64,000 nt of DNA from Jiella marina (GTDB lineage Bacteria; Pseudomonadota; Alphaproteobacteria; Rhizobiales; Rhizobiaceae). Below are positions 1 to 9,422 of this stretch, in pieces (position 1 is the stretch's first letter; each line of letters starts with the position of its first letter). The position numbers and the translations under genes were made by a program. The DNA lies in assembly GCF_024359545.1 (NCBI RefSeq), contig NZ_JAKQZG010000009.1, positions 1-64,000 of the forward strand. Direction: 5' to 3'. The notes beneath the pieces are model-generated. The model had not been told where the DNA came from. It saw only the letters and a list, made by a program, of their open reading frames with translations, and made no database searches.

Positions 1-308
1 TACGCTTCGTGGAATGCCACTGCTGAGACCAGAGCTGATAGGCGCAGCCAATTTCTTAGCGCATCATTCGCTTTCAGCCACTGATCAACAGTTTGTGGAA
101 TTCTAGATACATCGGCGCCGCTGGCATGGAAAAGTGTGGCTGTTGAAGCTCCCTTATTTGATTTTTTTGCCTGCCGAGCGAGATATCGCGCGTTTTCTGT
201 CATCACAACGAATGACCAAAAGTGTTCATTTATCTCGGTTTGGCGGTCGTTGAATTCATTGATGGCAATGCTTCTAGGTCGAAGCGGAATATATCTGCCG
301 AAAGCCAT
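1..308 (-). CDS. Hypothetical protein, C-terminus cut by window edge
   Basis: The frame is open from an ATG at 308 to the left edge (about 102 residues seen), so the C-terminus is outside the window. An in-frame TAG lies just upstream of the ATG and AGAGGG precedes it at suitable spacing, so the start is well fixed. The protein begins MAFGRYIPLRPRSIAINEF and looks mostly helical and soluble, with no signal peptide. I do not recognise the family. It follows the gene at 344-889 on the same strand after a 35-base gap, so the two are probably co-transcribed. The DNA is clearly AT-richer than the core genes to the right, which suggests horizontal acquisition. Confidence 0.6.
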   Translation of the reverse strand, partial: MAFGRYIPLRPRSIAINEFNDRQTEINEHFWSFVVMTENARYLARQAKKSNKGASTATLFHASGADVSRIPQTVDQWLKANDALRNWLRLSALVSAVAFHEA

Positions 309-343
309 CGCAACCCTCTATGCCAGCTCCGCATCTGCGCAAA

Positions 344-889
344 TCAATCCTTCGCCCTCGCGTGCTCAAGCGCGGCCGCCAACTGACGATCCACCCACTC
401 CTCTGTAATGCCGTACTTCTCGCGCTGCGGGCGCATCGCCTCTTCGAGTTCGGTGTCGATCGCGCTGAACCGCTCGATCGCATCCTCGCACTCGACAATC
501 ATGCGTGTACGGCCGGACCGGTTCAGAAAGTCCTCGTCGTGCTCGCGGAAGAAGCTGTGCGCCAGGCGGTCGCGCTCGACCTTGGCGGTACGGAGGCGGC
601 CCAGCAGATCGGGGTGCAGCCCGAGCGGCTCCAGCGCGCGTAGCATGTTGCCGAAGGTCTTCGCGAGCTCGATATCGTAGGCGCGGTCGAAAGCCTCCTC
701 CCAAGCTGATCTGTCCTTGTGTTCGCGCATGGTCGGCAGCATCCGAGCGAAGATGACAGCGTTGACCATCCCATGCTCGAGTACCTGCGCCTGATACATG
801 GCTAGGCCGTAGCGCGAGTAGACCTCCCGGATCTGCTCAGATTTTGTGTCCCCGGCAGGCCAGATCGACCCAGGTGGATATCCTTTCAT
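344..889 (-). CDS. Hypothetical protein with a HEPN-like R-x4-H motif
   Basis: This is a 181-residue soluble, charged, helix-rich protein. A GGAGGTGA Shine-Dalgarno lies directly before tandem ATGs at 892 and 889; the spacing favours 889. Around residues 105-112 it carries ERDRLAHSFF, which fits the R-x4-H pattern of HEPN ribonuclease and toxin domains. That match is only a short motif, so the HEPN assignment is inference. It is the first gene of a two-gene minus-strand unit with the edge-truncated gene at 1-308. HEPN proteins often work beside a partner gene in toxin-antitoxin or phage-defence pairs. I cannot name a function. Confidence 0.65.
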   Translation of the reverse strand: MKGYPPGSIWPAGDTKSEQIREVYSRYGLAMYQAQVLEHGMVNAVIFARMLPTMREHKDRSAWEEAFDRAYDIELAKTFGNMLRALEPLGLHPDLLGRLRTAKVERDRLAHSFFREHDEDFLNRSGRTRMIVECEDAIERFSAIDTELEEAMRPQREKYGITEEWVDRQLAAALEHARAKD

Positions 890-1226
890 CATTCACCTCC
901 GCCGTCCGTCAGGTGTCGAGCATGTCAGCGGCCTAAGCAACTTTAGACCGGCGCCCTATTCCGCCAGGATGGTCTTGAGTTGGCCGATGATCAGTAACCA
1001 ATGCAGCGTTTGGGACCCCTTGTCTTTAAACTGCCTAGTTAGCAGCTTCAGGGGGCTAAGCGAGGCGCGTCAATCGAATGTCCGCTTCCAGGTTTTTTCG
1101 TTTCGGGCCTGAATGACCATCATCGGCGCATAGCCGTCGAGCGTCAGGCGTCAAATAACGCGAGTTCGCTCTTTGCGATAAAAACCCCCGCTTCCTTTCT
1201 CCAACAATCCTTGTATAATCGCATGC
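890..1226. other. Intergenic region between the accessory pair and the ars operon
   Basis: About 335 bases with no convincing gene. It holds divergent 5' regions: the ribosome binding site of the minus-strand gene ending at 889 and the arsR promoter at its right end. Short open stretches here lack good starts and codon bias. Confidence 0.5.
1214..1219 (+). promoter_or_regulatory. Candidate -10 box of the ars operon
   Basis: A perfect TATAAT lies only 7 bases before the arsR ATG at 1227. No clear TTGACA-like -35 is seen at 17 bp. Transcription would begin at or next to the ATG, so the message may be leaderless; no Shine-Dalgarno is present. The ArsR operator probably overlaps this stretch, as is usual for autoregulated arsR genes. 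Confidence 0.5.
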
Positions 1227-1646
1227 ATGGATGATCAGACTGCCGTCACTGCCGTCACTGCCCTCACCGCTCTTGCCCATGCCGACCGGCTACGGGCGTT
1301 CCGTCTGCTCGTGCAGGCCGGGCCCAGCGGTCTGCCGTCGGGGGAGATCGCCGAGCGGCTGGCGATCGCGCCGACGCGGATGAGTTTTCATCTGGCGGGG
1401 CTCGACCGGTCGGGGCTTGCCCATTCCTGGCGGGAGGGGCGGCAGGTCCGCTACGCCGTGCGCTTCGAGGCGATGCGCAGCCTGCTGGCCTTCCTCTCGG
1501 AGGATTGCTGCGCCGGGCATCCCGAGATCTGCGGCGTCGGGGCGCCGCTGTCGCAAGGCTGTGGCGAGACGGGGTCAGAATGCGGCGAGACGGTCGAAGA
1601 GCCGGCCGATCGAGGTTCGTTCTTGGGAGGAAGCGACGATGGGTGA
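1227..1646 (+). CDS. arsR: ArsR-family arsenic-responsive repressor
   Basis: A 139-residue winged-helix repressor expected to bind its own promoter and leave on binding arsenite. Residues about 12-95 form the ArsR fold, with the recognition region around LPSGEIAERLAIAPTRMSFH. A cysteine cluster follows (EDCCAGHPEICG), with more Cys downstream, which is the probable As(III) site of the rhizobial ArsR subgroup rather than the classical helix-3 ELCVCDL site. It heads the operon arsR-arsC-aqpS-arsC-arsH and its end overlaps the next gene by 8 bases. The first codons contain a 9-base unit repeated about three times (TAVTAVTAL). There is no ribosome binding site before the ATG. Confidence 0.93.
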   Translation: MDDQTAVTAVTALTALAHADRLRAFRLLVQAGPSGLPSGEIAERLAIAPTRMSFHLAGLDRSGLAHSWREGRQVRYAVRFEAMRSLLAFLSEDCCAGHPEICGVGAPLSQGCGETGSECGETVEEPADRGSFLGGSDDG

Positions 1647-2163
1647 GCCTTACAACGTTCTGTTTCTGTGCACCGGCAATTCGGCGCGTTCGATCATTGC
1701 CGAAAGCATCATGAATCGCGATTTCGGCCAGCGCTTTCGCGCCTTTTCGGCCGGCAGCCACCCGCGCGGCGAAGTGCATCCGCTGGCGATCGACCTGCTC
1801 AAGCGGCTGAACTATCCGACCGACAGCCTGCGCTCGAAATCCTGGGAGGAGTTCGCCGAGGGGCAGGACGGCGCGCCGGAGCTCGATTTCGTCTTCACCG
1901 TCTGCGACGACGCCGCCGGCGAGGCCTGCCCGGTCTGGCCCGGCCAGCCGATGAGCGCCCATTGGGGCGTTCCCGACCCTGCGAAGGTGGAAGGCACGCC
2001 GGGCGAAAAATCCTTCGCCTTCGCGGAGACCTACCGGCAGATGAACAATCGCATCTCGATCTTCGCGAGCCTGCCGATCGCGAGTCTCGACCGGATCGGC
2101 CTGAAACGGCGGCTCGAAGCCATCGGCGCGGGAGAGGCCCAGCCCAGACAGGAGACCGCGTGA
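1639..2163 (+). CDS. arsC: Low-molecular-weight phosphatase-type arsenate reductase
   Basis: A 174-residue enzyme of the thioredoxin-coupled ArsC class, which shares the low-molecular-weight tyrosine phosphatase fold and reduces arsenate to arsenite in the cytoplasm. The N-terminal P-loop LFLCTGNSARS gives the C-x5-R catalytic signature (Cys11). Further cysteines occur in VFTVCDDAAGEACPVW, as in this class. The ATG at 1639 follows GGAGG and overlaps the end of arsR. The end overlaps aqpS by four bases (GTGA), implying translational coupling. A second, unrelated arsenate reductase lies two genes downstream, so the operon encodes two different chemistries for the same step. Confidence 0.9.
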   Translation: MGEPYNVLFLCTGNSARSIIAESIMNRDFGQRFRAFSAGSHPRGEVHPLAIDLLKRLNYPTDSLRSKSWEEFAEGQDGAPELDFVFTVCDDAAGEACPVWPGQPMSAHWGVPDPAKVEGTPGEKSFAFAETYRQMNNRISIFASLPIASLDRIGLKRRLEAIGAGEAQPRQETA

Positions 2164-2873
2164 GCAGCGAGCCCGAATTCGATCTTCCCCGTCGCCTCGT
2201 CGCCGAGGGTCTCGGCACGGGGTTGCTGGTGGCGACCGTCGTCGGCTCCGGCATCATGGCCGAACGCCTGACCGGGGACACGGCGCTCGCGCTTCTTGGC
2301 AACACGCTGCCGACGGGCGCGATCCTCGTCGTGCTGATCACCATTCTTGGGCCGATCTCGGGGGCGCATTTCAACCCGGCTGTCACCCTCGCCATGTTCC
2401 TGCGCGGCGCGCTCGGCACGCGCTCCGCGGCCTTCTACGTCCTCGCGCAGATCCTCGGCGGCCTTCTTGGCACCGTCGCCGCACATCTCATGTTCGAACT
2501 GGCGCCGCTGGATTTCTCGGCGCATGCCCGCACCGGCCCGGCGCAATGGTGGGCGGAGATCGTTGCCACCTTCGGTCTTCTCGCCGCGATCCTGGGGGGC
2601 TTGCGCTTTGCGCCCCACGCCATCCCCTGGCTGGTCGGGCTCTATATCACCGCCGCCTACTGGTTCACGGCCTCGACCTCCTTCGCCAATCCGGCGGTGG
2701 CGATCGCCCGCGCCTTCACCGACACGTTTTCCGGCATCAGGCCCCTTGACGTTCCCGCCTTCGTGATTGCGGAATGTCTCGGCTCCGTCCTTGCCGTTCT
2801 CCTGTTCGGCTGGTTGCTCAATCCGGGAACGCCCCTGACCATCCGCGGCGCGCTCCGGGCGCCGGCGGAATAA
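2160..2873 (+). CDS. aqpS: MIP-family aquaglyceroporin for arsenite
   Basis: A 237-residue inner-membrane channel with six expected helices and the two NPA half-helix motifs HFNPAVTLA (near residue 65) and FANPAVAIA (near 178). In Sinorhizobium meliloti, AqpS in an ars operon lets arsenite made by ArsC flow out down its gradient; the same role is inferred from the same context here. It starts with GTG at 2160, overlapping the arsC stop. No ArsB or Acr3 pump gene is in this operon, which fits the AqpS strategy. Confidence 0.9.
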   Translation: MSSEPEFDLPRRLVAEGLGTGLLVATVVGSGIMAERLTGDTALALLGNTLPTGAILVVLITILGPISGAHFNPAVTLAMFLRGALGTRSAAFYVLAQILGGLLGTVAAHLMFELAPLDFSAHARTGPAQWWAEIVATFGLLAAILGGLRFAPHAIPWLVGLYITAAYWFTASTSFANPAVAIARAFTDTFSGIRPLDVPAFVIAECLGSVLAVLLFGWLLNPGTPLTIRGALRAPAE

Positions 2874-2914
2874 ACGTCGAGACCCTCCCTTTCACAGGCA
2901 GAGTGAGATTGCCG

Positions 2915-3331
2915 ATGAGCGTGACCATCTATCACAACCCGCAATGCGGCACTTCCCGCAACACGCTGGCGATGATCCGCCAGTCCGGCGTGGAACTGGA
3001 AGTGGTCGAATATCTGAAGACGCCGCCGAGCCGCGAGACGCTGATCGAGCTTCTCGACATGATGGAGATGCAGCCGCGCGACATCCTGCGCATCAAGGGG
3101 ACGCCCTATCACGAACTCGGCCTCGACGATCCCATGCTCTCCGACGAAGAACTGCTGCAGGCGATGATGGAGCACCCGATCCTCATCAACCGGCCGATCG
3201 TCGTCACCGACAAGGGCGTGAAGCTCTGCCGGCCCTCCGAAACGGTGCTGGATATCCTGCCGAACCCGGAGATCGGCGCCTTCACCAAGGAAGACGGCGA
3301 AACGGTTTCGCCGCGAACCGAGCCGAACTGA
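2915..3331 (+). CDS. arsC: Glutaredoxin-type arsenate reductase
   Basis: A 138-residue member of the ArsC/Spx thioredoxin-fold family that reduces arsenate using glutathione and glutaredoxin. The catalytic Cys11 is in [11 protein letters not shown]. The conserved arginines expected for substrate binding are visible in ILINRPIVV and KLCRPSE. The ATG at 2915 follows a 41-base gap after aqpS. It differs in fold and electron donor from the phosphatase-type ArsC at 1639-2163. arsH follows 10 bases after its end. Confidence 0.95.
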   Translation: MSVTIYHNPQCGTSRNTLAMIRQSGVELEVVEYLKTPPSRETLIELLDMMEMQPRDILRIKGTPYHELGLDDPMLSDEELLQAMMEHPILINRPIVVTDKGVKLCRPSETVLDILPNPEIGAFTKEDGETVSPRTEPN

Positions 3332-3341
3332 TTGCCTCAAT

Positions 3342-4097
3342 ATGAATGACGACATGCCCTCGCACGGCGCCCCTTCCGGCGCCGAGGCGCTTTCCTTGCC
3401 GAATATCGTCGAAGGCGCGCTGCGCCCCATCGACGCCTCGCTTTACGCCGCGCCGGACGATCCGCTGCATCCGCCGCGTGTCCTGACGCTTTACGGCTCT
3501 CTGCGCGAGCGCTCCTATTCGCGGCTCTTGTCCGAAGAGGCCGGCCGTCTTCTCACCTGGTTCGGCTGCGAGGTGAAGACCTTCGACCCGCATGGCCTGC
3601 CCCTGCCCGACGCCGCCGAACCGGATCACCCGAAGGTCAAGGAGTTGCGTGATCTGGCGAACTGGGCCGAAGGCATGGTCTGGGTGAGCCCGGAGCGCCA
3701 CGGCGCGATGACCGGCATCATGAAGGCCCAGATCGACTGGATCCCCCTGGCGGTTGGCGCCGTGCGCCCGACCCAGGGCAAGACCCTGGCGGTGATGGAG
3801 GTCTCCGGCGGGTCCCAGAGCTTCAATGCGGTGAACCAGCTGCGCGTCCTCGGCCGCTGGATGCGGATGGTGACGATCCCCAACCAGTCCTCGGTCGCCA
3901 AGGCCTTCAACGAGTTCGACGAGGCCGGCCGGATGAAGCCGTCGGCCTACTACAACCGCGTCGTCGATGTCTGCGAGGAACTCGTCAAGTTCACCTACAT
4001 GACCCGCGGCCGTTCCAGCGCCCTCACCGACCGCTATTCCGAGCGCGTCGAAAGCGCCGAGGAGCTGTCGAAGCGGGTGAACCAGCGGACGATCTGA
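3342..4097 (+). CDS. arsH: ArsH NADPH-dependent FMN organoarsenical oxidase
   Basis: A 251-residue flavodoxin-like protein. ArsH enzymes bind FMN, use NADPH and oxidise trivalent organoarsenicals such as methylarsenite to less toxic pentavalent forms. The FMN phosphate loop is visible as [11 protein letters not shown] near residue 50, with the ArsH-typical [19 protein letters not shown] later. It is the last gene of the ars operon, 10 bases after the glutaredoxin-type arsC. Its length is normal for the family. Confidence 0.95.
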   Translation: MNDDMPSHGAPSGAEALSLPNIVEGALRPIDASLYAAPDDPLHPPRVLTLYGSLRERSYSRLLSEEAGRLLTWFGCEVKTFDPHGLPLPDAAEPDHPKVKELRDLANWAEGMVWVSPERHGAMTGIMKAQIDWIPLAVGAVRPTQGKTLAVMEVSGGSQSFNAVNQLRVLGRWMRMVTIPNQSSVAKAFNEFDEAGRMKPSAYYNRVVDVCEELVKFTYMTRGRSSALTDRYSERVESAEELSKRVNQRTI

Positions 4098-4208
4098 ACG
4101 CAGGCACCGGATGACGGTGGTATGGTCTTGCTGAAGAGGTTTTCATCATGACTCCTGAGCGCTGTCGCCCCGGCGCTCCGGGCGCTGAGTGGCGAGGCCA
4201 TTGACGCT

Positions 4209-4222
4209 GTACCGTACGGTAC
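4209..4222. promoter_or_regulatory. Palindrome upstream of ilvD
   Basis: GTACCGTACGGTAC is a perfect 14-bp palindrome, followed at once by another CGGTACCG dyad. It sits about 45 bases before the ilvD start in the arsH-ilvD gap. It could be an operator for ilvD, but no known regulator site matches it. Confidence 0.35.
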
Positions 4223-4265
4223 GGTACCGGATGCATGAATGACCGAAAATTCGAAGGACGCGCCC

Positions 4266-6110
4266 ATGCCCGCTTACCGCTCCCGCACCACGACCCATGG
4301 CCGCAACATGGCCGGCGCCCGCGGCCTGTGGCGGGCGACCGGAATGAAGGACGGCGATTTCGGCAAGCCGATCATCGCCGTCGTCAACTCCTTCACCCAG
4401 TTCGTGCCGGGACACGTCCATCTGAAGGATCTCGGCCAGCTCGTCGCCCGCGAGATCGAGGCGGCCGGCGGCGTCGCCAAGGAATTCAACACCATCGCGG
4501 TCGATGACGGCATCGCCATGGGCCATGACGGCATGCTCTACTCGCTGCCGTCGCGCGAAATCATCGCCGACTCGGTCGAGTACATGGTCAACGCCCATTG
4601 CGCCGACGCCATGGTCTGCATCTCCAATTGCGACAAGATCACCCCCGGCATGCTGATGGCGGCGCTGCGCCTCAACATCCCGGTGGTCTTCGTCTCGGGC
4701 GGGCCGATGGAGGCCGGCAAGGTCGTCTGGCCGGATCAGCGCGAGACGAAGCTCGACCTCGTCGACGCCATGGTCGCCGCCGCCGACGACAGGATTTCCG
4801 ACGAGGATGTGCAGACGATCGAACGGTCCGCCTGCCCGACCTGTGGCTCCTGCTCCGGCATGTTCACCGCCAATTCGATGAACTGCCTGACGGAAGCTCT
4901 CGGCCTCGCCTTGCCCGGCAACGGCTCGACGCTCGCCACCCACGCCGACCGCCGCCGCCTCTTTGTCGAGGCCGGTCATCTGATCGTCGATCTCGCCCGG
5001 CGCTATTACGAACAGGAGGACGAAAGCGTCCTGCCCCGCGCGATTGCCAGTTTCTCGGCCTTCGAGAACGCCATGACCCTCGACATCGCCATGGGCGGCT
5101 CGACCAACACCGTTCTGCACCTCCTCGCCGCCGCGCAGGAGGCCGAGATGGACTTCACCATGGCCGACATCGACCGGCTTTCCCGCCGTGTGCCGGTCCT
5201 GTGCAAGGTCGCCCCCGCCATCGCCAATGTCCATATGGAGGACGTCCACCATGCCGGCGGCATCTTCGGCATCCTGGGCGAACTCGACCGGGCGGGGCTG
5301 CTGGCCACCGATACGCCGATGATCCACGCACCCTCCTTGTACGACGCGCTGGAACGCTGGGACGTCAAGCGCACCGAAAGCCGCACCGTCTACGACTTCT
5401 ATCGCGCGGCCCCCGGCGGCGTGCCGACGCAGACCGCTTTCAGCCAGGAGCGCCGCTTCGACAGCCTCGACACCGACCGCGAAGGGGGTGTCATCCGCTC
5501 CGCCGAACATGCTTTTTCCAAGGATGGCGGGCTTGCGGTGCTCTACGGCAATCTCGCCGAGGATGGCTGCATCGTGAAGACCGCCGGCGTCGACGATTCC
5601 ATCCTCGTCTTCTCCGGCCCCGCCCGCATCTTCGAAAGCCAGGATGCCGCCGTCAAAAGCATTCTGAGCAACGAGGTCAGCCCCGGCGACATCGTCCTCA
5701 TCCGCTATGAGGGCCCGCGCGGCGGGCCCGGCATGCAGGAAATGCTCTATCCGACGAGCTATCTGAAATCGAAGGGTCTTGGAAAGGCGTGCGCTCTCGT
5801 TACCGACGGGCGTTTTTCTGGCGGCTCGTCGGGGCTTTCCATCGGTCACGTCTCGCCGGAAGCTGCCGAGGGCGGGCTGATCGGACTCGTCGAGGAAGGC
5901 GATACGATCGAGATCGACATCCCGAATCGCCGCATCCACCTTGCTGTCGAAGACGCGATCCTGGCCGAGCGCCGGACGAAGATGGAAGCGCGCGGGAGCG
6001 AGGCCTGGAAGCCGGCCGAGCCGCGCAAGCGCAAGGTGACGAAGGCGCTCAGGGCCTATGCCGCCATGACGACAAGCGCCGCTTACGGCGCGGTCCGCAA
6101 GGTGGATTGA
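4266..6110 (+). CDS. ilvD: Dihydroxy-acid dehydratase
   Basis: A 614-residue cytoplasmic Fe-S enzyme of branched-chain amino acid and pantothenate-precursor synthesis, converting dihydroxyvalerate to ketoisovalerate. The start [19 protein letters not shown] is family-typical and is preceded by GAAGGA; an in-frame upstream ATG at 4239 is less likely. Cluster-ligand cysteines are visible in [11 protein letters not shown] and [18 protein letters not shown]. The C-terminal half keeps [19 protein letters not shown]. Its product ketoisovalerate is the substrate of PanB, encoded convergently downstream. Confidence 0.97.
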   Translation: MPAYRSRTTTHGRNMAGARGLWRATGMKDGDFGKPIIAVVNSFTQFVPGHVHLKDLGQLVAREIEAAGGVAKEFNTIAVDDGIAMGHDGMLYSLPSREIIADSVEYMVNAHCADAMVCISNCDKITPGMLMAALRLNIPVVFVSGGPMEAGKVVWPDQRETKLDLVDAMVAAADDRISDEDVQTIERSACPTCGSCSGMFTANSMNCLTEALGLALPGNGSTLATHADRRRLFVEAGHLIVDLARRYYEQEDESVLPRAIASFSAFENAMTLDIAMGGSTNTVLHLLAAAQEAEMDFTMADIDRLSRRVPVLCKVAPAIANVHMEDVHHAGGIFGILGELDRAGLLATDTPMIHAPSLYDALERWDVKRTESRTVYDFYRAAPGGVPTQTAFSQERRFDSLDTDREGGVIRSAEHAFSKDGGLAVLYGNLAEDGCIVKTAGVDDSILVFSGPARIFESQDAAVKSILSNEVSPGDIVLIRYEGPRGGPGMQEMLYPTSYLKSKGLGKACALVTDGRFSGGSSGLSIGHVSPEAAEGGLIGLVEEGDTIEIDIPNRRIHLAVEDAILAERRTKMEARGSEAWKPAEPRKRKVTKALRAYAAMTTSAAYGAVRKVD

Positions 6111-6228
6111 GCGCCCCGGGGAGAGGCGAGCTGATAAAGATCCACAAGACCGTCTGCGCATCGCAGGCGGCTCGACCATGGCCGCGATCGTTCCCGCCGA
6201 CTGATCCAAGCGCCTCGCGATGTTGCCA

Positions 6229-6254
6229 GCCAGTCAGGTCCAGACCTGACTGGC
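6229..6254. terminator. Perfect hairpin between convergent ilvD and panB
   Basis: GCCAGTCAGGTC and its exact complement GACCTGACTGGC are separated by two bases. It lies between the ends of two convergent genes, where a bidirectional terminator is expected. There is no long T run, so the terminator role is inferred from position and stem strength. Confidence 0.5.
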
Positions 6255-6273
6255 CAAGCTCTATATCGCCGCC

Positions 6274-7092
6274 TCAGCCCCTCGCCTTGTAGACATGATC
6301 GGTCGAGGGAAAGCGCCGCTCGCGAACCTCGTCCGCATAGGTCTGAACCGCTTCCGTGATCGCGTCGCCGAGGGCGGCATAGCGCTTGACGAAACGGGGG
6401 ACGCGCTCGGTGAGCCCGAGCATGTCCTCCAGAACCAGGACCTGACCGTCGCACGCAGCCGAGGCACCGATGCCGATGGTCGGGATGGGGATCGTGCGGG
6501 TGATTTCGTCGGCAAGAGGCTCGACCACGCCTTCGACCACGACCGCGAAGGCGCCGGCCTCTGAGATCGCGACGGCATCGCCGAGGATCTTCTCGCGCGT
6601 CGCCTCGTCATGACCCTGGCTGCGAAAGCCGCCCAGCGCGTTCACCGCCTGGGGCGTCAAGCCAACATGGGCCATGACGGGAATGCCGCGACTCACAAGA
6701 AAAGCGATCGTTTCGGCCATGTGCACACCGCCTTCGAGCTTCACCGCACCGCAGCCGGTTTCCGCCATCAGCCGCGAGGCGGATCGGAACGCCTCTTCGG
6801 GCGAGGCCTCGTAGCTGCCGAAGGGCATGTCCACCACCACGAGCGACGAGACCGTGGCAGAGACCACGGCCCGGCCATGGGCGACCATCAGGTCGAGCCC
6901 GACGCCCAAGGTCGAGGCCATGCCATGCTCGACCATGGCGAGGCTGTCGCCGACCAGCATGAAATCGACGATCGGATCGACAAGCCTGGCGGTGATCGCG
7001 CTGTAGGCAGTCGTCGAGACGATCGGCGTTGCGCCCTTGCGGGCAAGAATTTCCGGCGCGGTGCGCCGCTTGACAGGCTTCTGCATACTCAT
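6274..7092 (-). CDS. panB: 3-methyl-2-oxobutanoate hydroxymethyltransferase
   Basis: A 272-residue TIM-barrel enzyme that adds a hydroxymethyl group from methylene-tetrahydrofolate to ketoisovalerate, giving ketopantoate. Motifs include the start of the fold ([15 protein letters not shown]), metal-binding [14 protein letters not shown] and AHVGLTPQ. It begins inside the end of panC with a 4-base overlap, so panC-panB form a coupled minus-strand operon. Length is normal. Confidence 0.96.
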   Translation of the reverse strand: MSMQKPVKRRTAPEILARKGATPIVSTTAYSAITARLVDPIVDFMLVGDSLAMVEHGMASTLGVGLDLMVAHGRAVVSATVSSLVVVDMPFGSYEASPEEAFRSASRLMAETGCGAVKLEGGVHMAETIAFLVSRGIPVMAHVGLTPQAVNALGGFRSQGHDEATREKILGDAVAISEAGAFAVVVEGVVEPLADEITRTIPIPTIGIGASAACDGQVLVLEDMLGLTERVPRFVKRYAALGDAITEAVQTYADEVRERRFPSTDHVYKARG

Positions 7093-7973
7093 GGGGCCAA
7101 GATGGTCCGGCCTTGCGCGCTCGGCAATAGCGGCATGGCCTCGCGTTGATCGATCAGCAGAACCGAACCGGCCTGGGCGGTGACGAGGATCACCACCGGC
7201 CGGTCGATCGACTGCACCTCGCCGAGATCGTGCGCGTCGCGGATATCCAGCGAACGAAGCCGGACCGCGGCCTCGCCGGCGATAAGGCTTCGCATTTCGG
7301 CAAGGACCGGTTCGACCTCGCGCTCACCGCTCCCGATTCGCCGGGCGCCCGCTTCGAGCGCGGCCGAAAGAACCCGGGCGGCCTTCCGGTCCTCCGCCGA
7401 AAGCCGGACATTGCGCGAGGACATGGCCAGCCCGTCCGGTTCGCGCACCGTGGGAACGCCGACGATCTCGATCGGAAAGTTCAGGTCCGCGACCATCTTC
7501 CGGATCACCGCGAGCTGCTGAAAATCCTTCTCGCCGAAATAGGCGCGGTCCGGCCCGACGATGTTGAACAGCTTGGCGACGACCGTCGCGACGCCCGAGA
7601 AATGGCCCGGCCGGACTGCACCGATCAGGATGTCGCCGAGTGGCTTCAGCGAGACGGTGGTCTGAAGCGGCTCGGGGTAGATCTCTTCGACCGGCGGCGC
7701 GAAGACATAGTCGACGTCGAGACCGGCCAGGAGCTGAAGATCGCGTTCGGCGTCGCGGGGATAGGATGCGAAATCCTCGTTGGGCGCGAACTGGGTGGGA
7801 TTGACGAAGATCGTCACGACCACGCAATCGGTCTCGGCCTTGGCGCGGCGCACCAGTTCCAGATGTCCGTCATGGAGATAGCCCATGGTCGGCACGACGC
7901 CGATCGTCTCGCCGGCCTGCCGGCGCTCCTTCAGCGCCGCCCTAAGGCTCGGGATATGTTCGAATGTCTGCAC
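7089..7973 (-). CDS. panC: Pantothenate synthetase
   Basis: A 294-residue cytoplasmic ligase joining pantoate and beta-alanine with ATP. The nucleotidyltransferase signatures are visible: [15 protein letters not shown] (HxGH-like, residues about 26-40), [17 protein letters not shown] and MSSRN. First gene of the panC-panB pair on the minus strand; its stop overlaps the panB start. Divergent from the MFS gene to the right. Confidence 0.97.
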   Translation of the reverse strand: MQTFEHIPSLRAALKERRQAGETIGVVPTMGYLHDGHLELVRRAKAETDCVVVTIFVNPTQFAPNEDFASYPRDAERDLQLLAGLDVDYVFAPPVEEIYPEPLQTTVSLKPLGDILIGAVRPGHFSGVATVVAKLFNIVGPDRAYFGEKDFQQLAVIRKMVADLNFPIEIVGVPTVREPDGLAMSSRNVRLSAEDRKAARVLSAALEAGARRIGSGEREVEPVLAEMRSLIAGEAAVRLRSLDIRDAHDLGEVQSIDRPVVILVTAQAGSVLLIDQREAMPLLPSAQGRTILAP

Positions 7974-8170
7974 GGCTTTCCGTCCGCCTCCTTGCGGAAG
8001 AGCCTTCTAGCGGCTCGAGCCGTCCCGGGAAAGGTCACCGCTTCGCTGCCCATCGATCGCGGCTGCACCATCGCATTCGCTGATGGGTGTCATGACGAGA
8101 AAGCGATTTTGCCGCGGACCGCTTGCGGCTATGAACGATGACAACCGCCATGTCGAGAGGCCGAGGGAAG

Positions 8171-9400
8171 ATGGTCAAGACAGCCGAAAGGACACCGGCC
8201 GAGGGTGTCACGCTCGCAATACTCGCCGGTTGTGTCATCACGCTCCTGACTTTCGGTCCGCGCTCGGCGATGGGCTTCTTCCAGATCCCGATGCTCACCG
8301 ACAATGGCTGGAACCGAGACGATTTCGGCCTTGCCATCGCCATTCAGAACCTGTGCTGGGGCTTCGGCCAGCCGCTCTTCGGCGCGATCGCCGACAAGTT
8401 CGGCACGGCCCGGGTACTGCTCCTGTCGGGCCTTCTTTATGCCAGCGGCCTTGCTCTGACGGCAGTCGCGCCCTCGCCCTTCTTTTTGACCGTCGGCTCG
8501 GGTGTTCTAGTCGGCCTCGCGATTGCCGCCGGCTCCTTCGGCGTGGTGCTGGCCGCCTTTGCCCGGCGGGTTTCGGCCGAGCAGCGCTCCTTCGTCTTCG
8601 GCCTCGGCACGGCGGCGGGTTCGGCCGGCATGTTCGTCTTCGCGCCTCTGTCCCAGGCTCTGATCGAAAGCTATGGCTGGTCGGATTCGCTTCTCATTCT
8701 CTCGGTCCTCATGCTCCTCGTGCCGATTCTGGCGCTGGCGCTTCGTGGCAATGGCCGGAATTCCGGGAATCTCGCAGCCGAGATCGATCAGACGATGGGT
8801 GCCGCCCTGCGCGAGGCCTTCGCGACACGCGGCTATGTGCTCCTGACCTCGGGCTTCTTCGTCTGCGGCTTTCAGGTCGCCTTCATCACCGCGCACTTTC
8901 CGGCCTTTCTCGCCGATATCGGCATCGCACCGGTCTGGGCAGTGACCGCCATGGCTCTGATCGGCTTCTTCAACATCATCGGTTCGATCGCCTCGGGGAT
9001 CATCGGCCAGCGCACCTCGAAGCCGCATTTCCTCGCCTGGATCTACATCGCGCGCTCGATCGTCGTCACGGCGTTCCTGCTGACGCCGATCACGCCGGCG
9101 ACCGTCGTCGTCTTCTCGGTGGTCATGGGCCTTCTCTGGCTGTCGACCGTCGCACCGACCAATGCGCTCGTCGCCATCATGTTCGGCACCCGCTATCTCG
9201 GCCTCCTCGGCGGCGTGGTCTTCCTGTCCCACCAGATCGGCTCGTTTCTCGGCGTCTGGCTCGGCGGCTACCTGTTCGTGCGCACCGGTTCCTACGACGC
9301 GGTGTGGTGGATCGGCGTCGTCCTCGGCCTGTTCGCCGCACTGGTGCACTGGCCGATCCGCGAAGAACCCGTGGATCGTCCGGCGCTGGCGGCTGCTTGA
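8171..9400 (+). CDS. MFS transporter, monocarboxylate/oxalate-like
   Basis: About 409 residues with 12 predicted membrane helices and the MFS loop motif GAIADKFGTARVLL after helix 2. The general pattern resembles the OFA/monocarboxylate branch of the major facilitator superfamily; the substrate is unknown. I chose the ATG at 8171 because GAGGGA lies just before it, although the spacing is short; an upstream in-frame ATG at 8138 is possible. It stands alone between panC (divergent) and recO (convergent). Confidence 0.85.
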   Translation: MVKTAERTPAEGVTLAILAGCVITLLTFGPRSAMGFFQIPMLTDNGWNRDDFGLAIAIQNLCWGFGQPLFGAIADKFGTARVLLLSGLLYASGLALTAVAPSPFFLTVGSGVLVGLAIAAGSFGVVLAAFARRVSAEQRSFVFGLGTAAGSAGMFVFAPLSQALIESYGWSDSLLILSVLMLLVPILALALRGNGRNSGNLAAEIDQTMGAALREAFATRGYVLLTSGFFVCGFQVAFITAHFPAFLADIGIAPVWAVTAMALIGFFNIIGSIASGIIGQRTSKPHFLAWIYIARSIVVTAFLLTPITPATVVVFSVVMGLLWLSTVAPTNALVAIMFGTRYLGLLGGVVFLSHQIGSFLGVWLGGYLFVRTGSYDAVWWIGVVLGLFAALVHWPIREEPVDRPALAAA

Positions 9401-9422
9401 GTGCGATAACGGACCTCCGTTC

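Noticed and set aside
136-408. Plus-strand frame of 90 codons over the left-edge genes
   Set aside because: It is antisense to two better-supported minus-strand genes and has no ribosome binding site or motif.
1056-1150. Minus-strand stretch reading LTLDGYAPMMVIQ, reminiscent of part of an IS6-family transposase
   Set aside because: Only about five residues match the expected motif and no terminal repeats or flanking transposase sequence can be seen.
4146-6209. Very long minus-strand frame opposite ilvD
   Set aside because: It is the high-GC shadow of a certain gene; His/Gly/Asp-rich composition and no family motif.
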